DNA of 64,000 nucleotides from Anolis sagrei (GCF_037176765.1 NC_090034.1:91996500-92060499); one strand, 5' to 3'; positions 36,001 to 46,535 are shown, counted from the stretch's first letter. Notes: generated by a model from the letters alone, not told the origin. Numbers and translations are program-made.

Positions 36001-36763
36001 ACAGGCCAAAATCCCATTGGCTTTCATGTTTAACTTGTTCTCCATGAGGACTCCAAGGTTTTTTTCACAGGTACTGCTATTGAGCCAGCCCCCCCCCCCC
36101 TTCTGCATCTTTGCATTTCATTTTTTCTGTCTAAGTGGAGAAAAGGAAAATAACATTAGAAGTGAAGGCATTTCTTGTGTTACAGTCAATCCTGAGGTGA
36201 GGGGTATAGGACACCCATAAAAGTAAAACAAACAAAAAACAAACAAACTGAAGATAAAAAGCTGCCAATGCTGAACTTTTTCCAGGCAATGACCATAGAA
36301 TGACACTGAGGGACCTAGAAATTGGGTTGTTGGAAAGTTTTCAGGCTGTATGGCCATGTTCCAGAAGCACAACCTCTGAGGAGTCCTGCCATAGATACAG
36401 GTGAAACGTAAGGAGAGAATGCTTCTGGAACATGGCCATAAACCCTGAAAAACTTACAGCAACCAAGTGATTCCAGCCATGAAAGCCTCTGATAAGACCT
36501 AGACATTCCTATATTTATTTAGACCCTACTTTACCTCTCCTGAGGAAAACTCCAAGAGAGGTTCTCTCTAGGAATCTTTTGGTTCTCCAGCATGACTCTG
36601 GCCATAGAGATAACATTTTAATCACATCCATAAAAACCCCAAACCCACAAATAGGGAATCAACTGTTTTGTACTCTGTTTCATGCATTCCTCATCTAACC
36701 AATCACTTTTCTTTCCTGACAGGTGGACTTGCTTATGTATTTCACACCAGTACAGCAAACTGA
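30460..36763 (+). CDS. Gene B: four-span membrane protein, PMP22/EMP/MP20/claudin superfamily (LIM2/NKG7-like)
   Basis: Coding exons are 30460-30622, 31757-31903, 34608-34712 and 36723-36763, all phase-1 introns, 151 aa. The N-terminus MHILQIC is nearly the same as gene A (MHVLQIC). Outer loop 1 has W28, GLW (37-39), C42 and C47, with sequons at N41 (NCT) and N58 (NAS, just before span 2). Span 2 starts SRAFMILGMISGAVS. Outer loop 2 is the shortest of the three because exon 3 is 105 bp against 123 and 132. Span 4 starts YGWSFGVGW, and the tail ends HTSTAN. The first coding exon follows an acceptor at 30412/30413, 47 bp before the ATG, so a leader exon lies upstream; the best candidate ends at 25754. 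Intron 2 is enlarged to 2.7 kb by a nested L1/MITE/Tigger-like stack. The coding frame is whole. Confidence 0.86.
31384..31693 (+). mobile_element. Sauria-type tRNA SINE in gene B intron 1
   Basis: tggcgcagcaggttaaacc is box A and ggtttgaatct a box B derivative. The body runs agccccagcttctgccaac to gttggacatgactagac. Best preserved + strand copy in the window. Confidence 0.85.
32884..34346. mobile_element. TA-flanked MITE (CCGTATACCTGAGTATAA ends) inside L1
   Basis: The left end has CCGTATACCTGAGTATAAAC and the right end the complement of a TATACCCGAGTATAAGC-like sequence, with TA at the borders. A (TTA)n region inside holds a Tigger-like insertion. A second copy lies at 45760-46462. Confidence 0.6.
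33094..33832. mobile_element. Tigger-like element with TA target duplication, itself interrupted
   Basis: CAGTGTTCCCTCACTTATCG follows TA at 33092-33093, and cgagggaacactg precedes TA at 33833-33834. The inside differs from the copy at 24198 and seems to include a further insertion between about 33230 and 33740. Confidence 0.65.
35413..36108 (-). mobile_element. CR1 LINE 3' part in gene B intron 3
   Basis: The - strand reads KNLGVLMENKLNMKANG, YSALLRPHVEYCVQLWAPQL, LECVQKRTTKIIKGLE and EEQLKELGMFSLQKRWLRG, the CR1 reverse-transcriptase C-terminus. The ggccatccagtccaacctcc 3' UTR follows. Confidence 0.85.
36325..36480. repeat. Fold-back repeat unit in gene B intron 3
   Basis: Inverted arms tggccatgttccagaagca and gcttctggaacatggcca surround CTGAGGA and GTGAAACG boxes. 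Confidence 0.65.
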
Positions 36764-37165
36764 GTGTGTGAAAAAAAAATCTGTGGTGCCCTTTGAGAAT
36801 TTACCATCCGAATTTACATAATGGGACACAGACAGTCTGCAATGGAGCAAATGGGATTTGTAGAAAATTACTGTATCTAAAAGGAAACTTGATTGTGAGG
36901 GGCAATGTATCATGGGTCTGGACATTGATGAAACAGATTGGGTTCTCTTCCCACAGCAGAGCCAGAAGCATTGGGTCATCTCTCGTTTGCATCCTGGCTT
37001 TGTTAACACTCTCTTTGTCCTGATTGAGGAAGGAACTCTTTTTAACCAAGTTCATTACTGGCATTTGCATCAGACTCCAGAGTGATTCTTTTGCCCAACT
37101 GTGCTTTCAAAACTCGTCCCCAGTTTCGCAAACACAATAAACACATGTTTATGCTTCAAGAGTGT
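36764..37165 (+). other. Gene B 3' UTR with poly(A) signal
   Basis: Unique sequence follows the TGA stop up to an AATAAA at 37136-37141. Several blocks are homologous to the region after gene A, which supports descent of both genes from one duplication that included the 3' UTR. Confidence 0.6.
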
Positions 37166-37411
37166 TTTGCTTTGTGAGAACACCAATATGGACAAACACA
37201 TTTTGCAGCATAAGGCCTCCTTTGAAAATGATGCTACGTCCAATCTGGATTATTCGCCATTATACATGCTTTCGTTAGGAATAGGCAGATCTCTCTTTCT
37301 CATTTTCCCAGATTTGTTCTGCCCCATTTCCAATTTACATTTCAAAAAGATAAATAATTTGGAAAAGGATTAAGATATACACTGTGTTCTTGTATGCACT
37401 TTTGCTTAAAA

Positions 37412-38248
37412 CAGTGTTTCTCAACCTGGGGGTTGAGTACACAAAAATTATTTGCCAGTACACAAAAATAATTTGTGTACTAGCAAGTCTCTATAACAGC
37501 GTTTCTCAACCTGAGGGTTGGGACCCCGGGGGGGGGGGGGGGGTCACCAGGGGGGCGTCAGAGGGGTCACCAAAGACCATCAGAAAACACAGTAGTTCTT
37601 TGTGGGAAATTTGACCCAATTCTATCATTGAGGTTCAGAATGCCCCTTGATTGTATAAATTCTATAATTCTATAAATTCTGAGTTTCTGTAAATCTCATC
37701 AACTACAGCTCCCAAATATCAAGTTTATTTCCCCCAAACTCCATCAGGGTTCACATTTGGACATATTGAGTATTTGTGCCAGGTTTGGTCCAGATCCATC
37801 ATTGTTTGAGTCCACTGTGCTCTCTGGATGTAAGTGAACGAGAACTCCCAAACTTAGGGACAATGCCCACCAAACCATTCCAGTATTTTCTGTTGGCCAT
37901 GGGAGTTCTGCGTGCCAAGTTTGGTTCAATTCCATTGTTGGTGGAGTTCAGAATGCTCTTTGATTGTAGGTGAACTATAAATCCCAGCAATTACAATTCC
38001 CAAATGACAAAATCAAAAACCCCAACCAACCCCATCAGTATTCAAATTTGGGCATATTAGATATTTGTGCCAAATTTGGTCCAGTGAATGAAAATACATC
38101 CTGCATATCAGGTATTTACATTGCGATTCCAAACAGTAGCAACATTACAGTTATGAAGTAGCAACAAAAATAATTTTATGGTTGAGGGTCACTAGAACAT
38201 GAGGAACTGTATTAGGGTGTTGTGGCATTAGGAAGGTTGAAAACACTG
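37412..38248 (-). mobile_element. Non-autonomous hAT element with perfect 8-bp TSD
   Basis: TSD GCTTAAAA lies at 37404-37411 and 38249-38256. The ends are CAGTGTTTCTCAACC and the complement of CAGTGTTTTCAACC. The left end sequence (cagcgtttctcaacctgagg) occurs a second time at 37499, so that end has been duplicated. A G run of about 15 lies near 37530. Confidence 0.8.
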
Positions 38249-38554
38249 GCTTAAAAGATACAGTGTTTGTAAGTATTTTCTATAATATATCTCAAGATCC
38301 AGTATTAAGAAGGTGGAGTGCAATGCTCATCTCTGTAGTTTCATGCCCTCCCTTGTCCCAGCAGCTGCCAGATTCAAAGGAAAAATTATTTCATTTATTT
38401 ACTGGAGAGTAACCTTGGGCAAGGCACACTCTCTCGGCCTCAGAGGAGAGAAAGACATTAGCAAACCTTCCCTGAAGAAACCTGGCCAAGAAAACTCTAA
38501 GAAAAGACTGCTGTAACTCCAGGGTGACTTGAAGACACATCAGAACAACACCCA

Positions 38555-38805
38555 CTTGGTTGTTGTAAGTTTTTCGGGCTGTATGGACATGTTCCAGAAG
38601 GATCCTCTCTTGACGTTTCGCCTGCATCTATGGCAGGCATCTCACAGAGGTTGTGAGGTCTGAATAGACCTCACAATCTTTGAGGATGCCAGCCACAGAT
38701 GTAGGTGAAACGTTAGGAGAGAATGCTTCTGGAACATGTCTATACAGCCTGAAAAACTTACAGCAACACAGTGATTCTGGCCGTGAAAGCCTTCAACAAT
38801 ACATT
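38555..38805. repeat. Fold-back repeat, both arms
   Basis: Left arm gtatggacatgttccagaag...gacgtttcgcctgcatctat, right arm aggtgaaacgttaggagagaatgcttctgg. Unit of the dispersed fold-back family. Confidence 0.65.
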
Positions 38806-39394
38806 GAACCACCCACTTGGCTTTTTTATAATATAACAGAATTCATGTAGCATTAAGAAATAAATATTTCTCAGTTTGTGGTTTATTTATGCAATATTGT
38901 GTAATATCATGTGTAATAATCCCTATCGCTTTTACAATGTTCCTGCTAGGATTGACAAATTACAATGTTTTTAAAAAATATCTCAGCAGGAAATAATACG
39001 TCTGATAGTTTCAAACACATCATTTTAGCTTCAGAAGTTGAATGTGCTGGTGGGGTGGACATTAGGGAAAGGACGGGATGTTTCACATTAATTTCCTGGC
39101 AGAAGGCAAACAGTCACTAATTTTTAAAAAAGCCAACACACTTTCTCTTGGTAATTGAGGTGTTATGTAGCCATTACGAGCCATGGCTGAATGTAGCATC
39201 CATGAATTTGTCCACCCCACTTTGAAAGCCATGCAAGAGAGAAACACCAACCTTTCTCTGCAGACAGCAGGAGGCAAAAGAGCATGACATCAAGACTACA
39301 TTGATTTGATTGCAGAAGCAAAGTATCTTTGAATGTTCTTGCCCATGTTGACCCCAACAGTAAAGACAGGAAATGGTGAACGCATTGAATAGAT
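38806..39394. other. No gene or clear repeat recognised
   Basis: Short overlapping frames only. Confidence 0.35.
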
Positions 39395-39560
39395 CAGGGG
39401 TTCTCAAACTTTTTCAGTGGTGGAGCCCCTTTTGAAGCAAAGGTTTCTTGTGGATCCCCAAGAAATGTCTATATATTTTATATAATGTATATATATCAGT
39501 CATGGGCAAACTTTTGCACACAGGGGCCGCATTGCTTTGTAAAAATTGACAGACAAACTG
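39395..39560 (+). mobile_element. hAT fragment(s)
   Basis: caggggttctcaaactttttcagtgg and gtcatgggcaaacttttgca are typical left ends of hAT repeats. No right end is found. Confidence 0.45.
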
Positions 39561-39671
39561 GGCCAGTGGCAGATGGATGGAAAGTATTTGTGTGAACTAA
39601 CTGAAGAAAACATGGACAAATTCCTATGCACACTGCAAATATTTATTTATCATATTTATACCTTGCCCTTC

Positions 39672-40300
39672 TTACTTACTTACTTACTTACTTGGGTGAT
39701 TCCTTGTAGTTCGAGGATGATGGTCCTCCAAGTTCAGTGTCTTGGCAGTGGGTTCGTAGGTGGCTGTGAAGCTCTGTTCTTGATCTGCATGTTGTCCCTC
39801 AGTGAGGACATCAGTTTCCAGGTGGAAGGCTATCCTGGCCAGGGTTGGCTTGGCACACCTTCCTCTTGACACGTTTCTCCCTTTTACCCTCCATTTGTGC
39901 CTCTTTGAATTCTACAGCACTGCTGATCACAGCTGACCTCCAGTTAGAGCACACAAGGACCAGGGCTTCCCAGTTCTCAGTGACTATGGGCTTAAAGCCA
40001 ACCTTAAAAACTGTGGCATAGACACCAATAACTGGGAAGCCCTGGCCCTTTAGCGCTCTAACTGAAGGCCAGCTGTGATCAGCAATGCTGCAGAATTTGA
40101 AAAGGCACGAATGGAGGGCAAAAGGGAGAAAAGTGCCAAGAGGAAGGTGCATCAAGCCAACTGGAAATCGATGTCCTCACTGCAGGAGAACATGTGGATC
40201 AAGAATAGGGCTCCACAGCCACCTACGAACCCATTGCCAAGACACCAGACTTGGAGGACCATCATCCTCAGGCTATGACGGATCACCTAAGTAAGTAAAA
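39672..40300. repeat. Long inverted repeat: two zinc-finger LINE 3' ends head to head
   Basis: 39672-39983 is the 3' end of the zinc-finger LINE on the - strand with a (TTAC)n tail. 39986-40300 is the same end on the + strand with an AAGTAAGTAA tail. The arms are about 300 bp with very little between them. The finger reads NRCPHCRRTCGSRIGLHSHL in the + arm. Confidence 0.75.
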
Positions 40301-40779
40301 TATCTTCTAAAAGCTCTTTCTAACATTTTGTCAAAATCTCATCTGTCATCACCCAAATCTACTGATTCAGGTCCTACTATCTAGAGCAGTGGTGGCAAAC
40401 CTATGACATGTGTGCCAGAAGGGACACACAGCACCCCTCTCCTTGTATGCATATCATCACCTGCCCCCCATTTGCCAGCCCACCCCCGCTTACCAGCTCA
40501 CTTGCCCGCCCCCACTCACTCACTCTCCCACTCAACCCCCTGCCCCTCTCTTGCCCATCCAGTGCCTTCTTACTCACATGAACAGTGAAGGTGTTTCTTC
40601 CCAAAACAAGCTTGACCCCATTCAGTAGCATGGAGGACATGGCTTAATTTTCCCAGATGGAAGAAAAAGAAATTACTGTATATACTCATGTAAATGTTGA
40701 CTTCATGTATAAACTAAGGGTATGTTTTGGGCCAAACTGTGGACTTTGATATTACCCAATGATACATCAAGGGTTATTA

Positions 40780-41943
40780 CGAGGGTTGAATGAAAAGTAA
40801 TGCCTCCACCTTCGTAACTCCTCAACAGATGGCAGTACTGGTATGCGGCAGGTACTGGCTTGTTCAGTAGACTCTCCTCTACAGTTCCATTTTGGCAAGA
40901 AGCCTTAGCATTGAATGGTTGTGTTGTTAAAGTGAGAAGTATGGAACTCTGAGCAGACGGTCAGTCAATGCGACTTAAGCAACGTGCAGTTATTGAATTC
41001 TTGACAACAGAAGGTGCCACCCCAAAGGAGATTCATCAGAAAATGCAAGCTGTTTAGGGTGATTGTGTTGATGTGAGTATTGTGCGTCATTGGGTGAGTA
41101 AGTTTAAAGATGTTGAGGTGGGAACATCTGACTTATGTGACAAACAAAGAGTTGGATGTCCTGTGGCAGCAACCACCAAGTTTCACAAGCAAAAGGTTGA
41201 CAGATTGATTCAGGACGATCATCGTATCACTCAGAGAGAAATTTCAAACATAATCAGCATTTAACAAAAATTATTGCTTTGCTTGGCTATCGGAAGATCT
41301 GTGCACAATGGGTACCCAGGATGTTGGCACCTGAAATGAAAGTGCACAGACTTGAAACTTCAGGGACTGGATCTCACCACCGTACAACATCCCCCATACA
41401 GTCCAGATTTAGCACCGACAGACTTGAAACTTCAGAGACTGGATCTCACCACCGTACAACATCCCCCATACAGTCCAGATTTAGCACCGACAGACTTGAA
41501 ACTTCAGAGACTGGATCTCACCACCGTACAACATCCTCCATACAGTCCAGATTTAGCACTGATAGACTTGAAACTTCAGAGACTGGATCTCACCATCGTA
41601 AAACATCCTCCATACAGTCCAGATTTAGCACCAGCTGACTTCCATCTGTTCCCTATAATGGAAGAAGATCTGTGGGGACATCATTATGCTTCTGATGAAG
41701 ACGTTGAGAGAACTGTGAGACGCTGGTTGCGGAAACAGAGTGTCGACTTCTTCCGCAACGGCTTCAGAAAATTTGTTCATCGTTGGCAGGAATTTATCCA
41801 ATTGTCAGGTGATTATGTGGAAAAGTGAATAGTGGTAGTTAAAGAGCACCTTCTAAGAATTATTTCTGCATTTGATTTATTAAAATATTCCCATCCAAAC
41901 CCAAGTAATGAAAGTGGGGGCATTACTTTTCATTCTACCCTCA
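40780..41943 (+). mobile_element. mariner DNA transposon, defective, with internal tandem repeat
   Basis: TA flanks (40778-40779, 41944-41945) and about 28-bp inverted ends (GAGGGTTGAATGAAAAGTAA and partner). The transposase remnant has RLKQRAVIEFL, VSIVRHWVSKFKDV and HRITQREIS (DNA-binding half), then PPYSPDLAPADFHLF, the last catalytic-Asp block, and HHYASDEDVERTV. The middle with the first catalytic Asp is missing and an in-frame stop interrupts the N-terminal half. A 72-bp unit is repeated four times at 41351-41638. Confidence 0.85.
41351..41638 (+). repeat. Four 72-bp tandem repeats inside mariner transposase
   Basis: cttgaaacttcag recurs at 41351, 41423, 41495 and 41567. Each unit is 24 codons, reading LKLQRLDLTTVQHPPYSPDL and a short end, so the frame stays open across all copies. 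Confidence 0.9.
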
Positions 41944-42275
41944 TACATTCATATTCTTCTGTACTGATATATAGAGGAATATTTTCTCAGATTCCAATAT
42001 AGCCATGTAATTGGTAGTTGTCATTTGATTCTATGTTGTTATTTGCCATCATGTTGATCCAAGAGTCACTCAGTGGTTTTCTATGGCCATAGAGGGGATT
42101 GGACTATTGGAATCCCAGTCCCACACTCAAACCTCTACACCGCAATTTTCTCTGACACCACGTTGATTCTCTCTCTTTGACTTTACCTCATCCTCTTTAA
42201 AATGAAAGAAAAATTATATTCTTCCTCTGCAAATGACTAGATTCAAAAAAGCAAACAGACAGAATATATTTTGAG

Positions 42276-42498
42276 TGACGTCAGCAGTTGAGAAAGGAAA
42301 TGTAAAGGGAAGTTAATGGGTCATAAAGCACAGCACAAATATGTGTCACCCGTAAAAGTGTTAGCACGTGACAGGATGGGTCAATCCTGCCCGTCCCTTT
42401 AAAGTAAAGTCTTCTGGGTCGTGAAGCCAGAATATGCCAGTGACACTTTCCAGAGGGCTACTTGCATCTGAAGAAAGGACAAGGTGACTCTAAGACAG
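42276..42498 (+). promoter_or_regulatory. Candidate promoter (CRE, E-box) and leader exon of gene C
   Basis: A perfect CRE palindrome TGACGTCA lies at 42276-42283 and a CACGTG E-box at 42365-42370. A non-repeat stretch follows and ends in the donor AGACAG|GTGAGG at 42498/42499. Gene C's first coding exon starts after an acceptor at 47248, so an upstream leader exon is required, and this is the best non-repeat candidate. Motif matches alone are weak evidence. Confidence 0.33.
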
Positions 42499-42648
42499 GT
42501 GAGGACATATCCCTGCAGGGGGTGCAAAGAGCAGTCAGGGAGAAAGGAAGCTGCTGAGTTAGACCCAAAATCCAACTAGCTGAGTATTGCCAGCACTGGC
42601 TAGTAGAAAACCTCTGCAGTAGCCAGAAGCTTATCTACCTATCTACAG

Positions 42649-43392
42649 CAGTGGTTCTCAACCTTCCTAATGTCGCGACCCCTTAATACAGTTTCTCATG
42701 TTTAGGTGTCCTCCAACCATACAATTATTTTCATTGCTACTTCATAACTGCAATTTTGCTACTGTTATGAATTGTAATGTAAATATCTGATACGCAGGAT
42801 GCATTTTCATTCACTGGACCTAATTTGGCACAAATACCCACTATTCCCAAATTGGAATACCCGTGGGCTTGGGCGGGGGGGGGGGGGGATTGATTATGTC
42901 ATTTGGGAGTTGTAGTTGCTGGGATTTATAGTTAACCTAAAATCAAAGAGTGTTCTGAACGCCACCGACAATGGAATTGAACCAAACTTGGCACACAGAA
43001 CTCCCATGACCAACAGAAAATACTGGAAGGGTTTGGTGGGCATTGACCATGAGTTTTGGAGTTGTAGTTCAACTACATCCAGAGAGCACTGTGGAATCAA
43101 ACAATGATAGATCTGGACTAACCCTGACACGGATACTCAATATACCCAAATGTGAACACTAGTGGAGTTTGGGGGAAAGAGACTTGACATTTGAGAGTTG
43201 CAGTTGCTGGGATTTATAGTTTATCTACAATCAAAGAGCATTCTGAACCCCACCAATGAGAGAATTGGGCCAAACTTCCCACACAGAACCCCAAGGCCAA
43301 CAGAATTTAGTGTTTTCTGATGGTCTTTGGTGACCGTTCAGACAACCCCTCACAACCCCATCCCCAGGGGTCCCCCAGATTGAGAAATACTG
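42649..43392 (+). mobile_element. Non-autonomous hAT element
   Basis: Begins CAGTGGTTCTCAACCTTCC and ends ccccagattgagaaatactg. Same family as 1761-3124 and 37412-38248. No clear target duplication. A G run of about 15 lies near 42875. Confidence 0.65.
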
Positions 43393-43459
43393 GTGCACGG
43401 AAACATCAGTCAATTGTTTCCAGATAGAAAGGTGAACAGACTCCATGTTGTCATTATAT

Positions 43460-44168
43460 GTTTTCGAATTGCTAGGTTGGCAGAAGCTGGGGCTAACAAC
43501 GGGAGCTCGTCCTGCTCCTGGATTCAATGAATTTACTTCAAGCAGAGTCACTTTTTGTATAAGCTATCTGGCATGATATAAGAGTCTAGAGTTGCTGATT
43601 TTATCAACTCCTGAGGAAGGGGATTGCTTTCTCCGAAACAGGGTACAAAAATACCCGGGCACCCCTGTTGAATGCCATTTGAACTTTTCCTTTGAAGACT
43701 TATTTTGAGAAGCAGTGCTCCATTTTCACTGGACTTGATTTGGGTTTTTTCCATGAAGATTGTTTTGAGAGTGGCGCTCCATCTTCATTATTGTCTTCAG
43801 TTTACATATAGCCTCATGACTCAATGCTTACTTTGTTTATATGACTTTTCTTATTGAATGTATCCCTGAAGCCTATATACAGTGAAATCCTTATCCAGAC
43901 CGAGATCTGTTACGTTTGAGAGCGGCCGCTCCTTTTGATTTTGCTGTGTACCACTGAATTGAGCTACGTACTGGGGATTTTGGTAAATGGAATACTATAT
44001 GCGTTTTTGATAATACATTTTGACATTACGCATAGATTGTTTTGTGTTTGTGCTGATACCTTACAAGTAATCTGGTATATTGTGTAGTACCTGGATTCAA
44101 ACTGCCAACCTTTTGGTCAGCAAGTTCAGCAGCTCAGCAATTTAACCTATTGCTCCACCAGGGGGCCC
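43460..44168 (-). mobile_element. Sauria-type SINE split by an insertion
   Basis: The inverted SINE runs 43460-43527 (gaattgctaggttggcagaa...) and resumes at 44090-44168 (caaactgccaaccttttggt...). The break holds 562 bp. Confidence 0.75.
43528..44089. mobile_element. Unclassified insertion with 11-bp target duplication
   Basis: CCTGGATTCAA is present at 43517-43527 and 44090-44100, directly around the insert. The insert contains CTGAGGA (43611-43617), a short hairpin and CCGAAAC, resembling a hammerhead core. No coding frame is recognised. Confidence 0.6.
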
Positions 44169-44440
44169 CATTATTACATTATTACAGTTTTATAAATTAT
44201 TATTACAATTTTATATAAACATTATTAGTTTTTTAAATCACTATAAATCACCATTTTTATGGATCACAAATCATGCCTACTAACTATATTGTAATCTTTG
44301 GTCTGTGTATTTTAATATATGTATGTTGCAGAAATATGTTTTACAATGTCTGTTTTATATAATGATTATGTATTTTAGTTATATTGTAATCCGCCTTGAA
44401 CCACAAGGAGAGGAGGATGAGAAATAACATTATTATTTTA
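44169..44440 (+). mobile_element. LINE 3' UTR-like fragment
   Basis: tattgtaatccgccttgaac...gagaaataa is the typical 3' end of the L2-like family. Poorly preserved. Confidence 0.4.
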
Positions 44441-44860
44441 TTGACACAAAAGTACAGTATGTCACAGCAAATGAGATCTATATGCTGGATTTCGTATCAC
44501 AAAATCTCAAGTCCAACACTTCCCAAGCATCTAGGACTGTGTGATGTATTTTTGAAGGATGCATGCAGATCCAAGTAAGATGGCCTTTTGCAGTTGACAG
44601 ATTGTGATTTTGTCAAGGTTTATTATTGCTATTATAATTATTAAAACAGTGTTTGACCAGGTCCCAGCTGGGTTTTTTTTTTTTGGAAGACCTTGATTAC
44701 ACTTAATTTCCATTGGTGCTCATATTTATGCACACTTCATTTCAATGTAACCTTGCTTTTACCTGCACCCTCTTTTTATACACCCTTCTCTTAAAAAAGG
44801 GAAAAAGGGAAAAAGAAAAATGGGGGAAAAGTGGGGGAGAGATATATTATTCTTATTATG
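44441..44860. other. No gene or clear repeat recognised
   Basis: AT-rich. No motif. Confidence 0.3.
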
Positions 44861-45356
44861 ACTATGTCAGATGTCTTATTGATAACAATGCTTTTAAATG
44901 TATTTGTTTACTGATTAGCTGTTCGATGTTTTTATTTTGATATTTAATGTTATTTGATTAATATAATGCTTTTTTTTGTCGGGTCAGGAGCGACTTGAGA
45001 AACTGCAAGTCGCTTCTAGTGTGAGAGAATTGACTGTCTGCAAGGACATTGCCCAGGGGACACCCAGATGAATTGATGTTTTTGTGAGAGGCTTCTCTCA
45101 TGTCCCTGCACAAGGAGCTGGAGCTGATAGAGGGAGCTCATCTGCCTCTCCCCGGATTCGAACCTGTGACCTGTCAGTCTTCAGTCCTGCCAGCACAAGG
45201 GTTTAACCCACTGCACCACATTATTTTGTATTATGTTCTATTGCTGCAATGTTTTGGTATATGTCAGGCATTGAATGTTTGCCTCTGTATGTGTAAACTG
45301 CCTGAGTCCCCCAGTCTAAAAATAAAGATTATTATTATTATTATTATTATTATTTA
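44860..45356 (+). mobile_element. LINE 3' UTR with nested tRNA-type SINE
   Basis: LINE 3' UTR sequence ends aactgcctgagtcccccagtc and a (TTA)n tail at 45356. A SINE on the - strand, 44979-45220, interrupts it. Confidence 0.5.
44979..45220 (-). mobile_element. tRNA-derived SINE, second family
   Basis: The - strand starts tggtgcagtgggttaaaccc (box A) with ggttcgaatcc (box B) and ends agtcgctcctgacccga. The body differs from the Sauria SINE. A short piece of the same family lies at 54535-54650. Confidence 0.65.
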
Positions 45357-45759
45357 AAAATTCAGGCAGAAAGAGGTTGCCAGTGGAAAAAGTTTAAGAA
45401 GCCCCACTCTACTGCAAACTGGACACCTCATTTGGGATTGGGACCCACAGGTTAAGAAGCAATGCAATAGACCACAGTATATGGGCCACCTCAGACAGCT
45501 GTATTGGCACCAACTGGTCCTTTCTCTGCTCTTGGCCACTAGAAGGCAGTGACTCTTTAGATGAGAAGCACAGTTTCTATCAAAAGTAATAGGCAGTGGT
45601 GTGGCAGGAGTGAGCAACTGAAGTGGAATAAGGAAAATTTTGAGCTCTGTCACTTCCCAGCAGGCTGCAATGTGATGCCACTTTCAGATTTAGTCCTATT
45701 TTAGCTGCATTGGAGCATTTTTGAGCTGTGGTAATACCAAATAATGGGGTTAGAAATTA
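45357..45759. other. hAT scrap, otherwise nothing recognised
   Basis: gtttaagaagccccactcta and gggacccacaggttaagaag near 45390-45460 look like hAT repeat ends. No gene is seen. Confidence 0.35.
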
Positions 45760-46462
45760 CCATATATACTTGAGTATATATGCCAAGCAGGCCCATAGCC
45801 AGGATTTTGATTCTGGGGGGGGGGGGGGGGGGGGGGGCTGAGCTTGATTCGGGGACGACGACGACTCAGGATCTACCCTAGCCAACCTTTTGTATCATTA
45901 TCCCAATACCCCCATGCATATGGGATATATTGATCATGGTGATCAGATCATGATATGAATAAAAATAACAGTTTAAATAATGTACTAGTAAGGCCTTCTC
46001 GCAGGCCACCCGGGGGGGGGGGGCTGAAGCCCCCCCCCCCCCCGCCCCTGCTATGGACCTGATGCCAAGGCACCTAATTTTACCACAAAAAAAACCTGGG
46101 AAAATTTATTGACTCGAGTATAAGCCTAGGGTGGGAAATGCAGCAGCTACTGGTAAATTTCAAAAATAGGAGGAGGAGGGGAATAGAGGAAGGAGGAAAA
46201 GGAGGGAAAGAAAAAGGAAAAAAAGGAAGAAAGAGGAGGAGGAGAGGAAGAAAAAGGAAGAGGAGGAGAAGGAAGAAAAAGAAGCAAGAGAAGGAGGAAT
46301 AGAGGAAGGAGGAGAAGGAGAGGAAGAAAAAGGAGATGGAGTAAAAATAGGAGGACAAGGAGGAAAAGAGGGAAGAAAGAGGAGAGCAATAAAAAGGTAG
46401 AGGAGATGGAGAGGAAGGAAGGAACGTGCTGAAAAAGTCAGCTTATACTTGCATATATACGG
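45760..46462. mobile_element. TA-flanked MITE, second copy, with poly(G) and purine expansions
   Basis: The ends catatatacttgagtatata and gcttatacttgcatatatac match the MITE at 32884. The middle contains two G runs (near 45817 and 46013), a C run and a 250-bp homopurine tract. Confidence 0.55.
46166..46420 (+). repeat. Homopurine (GGA/GAA)n tract
   Basis: Almost only G and A on the + strand for about 250 bp. The Ser/Phe-rich frames on the - strand are artefacts of this composition. Confidence 0.9.
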
Positions 46463-46535
46463 TACTAAAATAATTGAGCTCAAGGTTTTTGACCAGTTTT
46501 TCAGACATAATTTTTAATAGAGAGTTGGGGTCTGT

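Noticed and set aside
46080-46483. Overlapping Ser/Phe/Leu-rich frames on the - strand
   Set aside because: They arise from a homopurine tract that leaves all three frames open.
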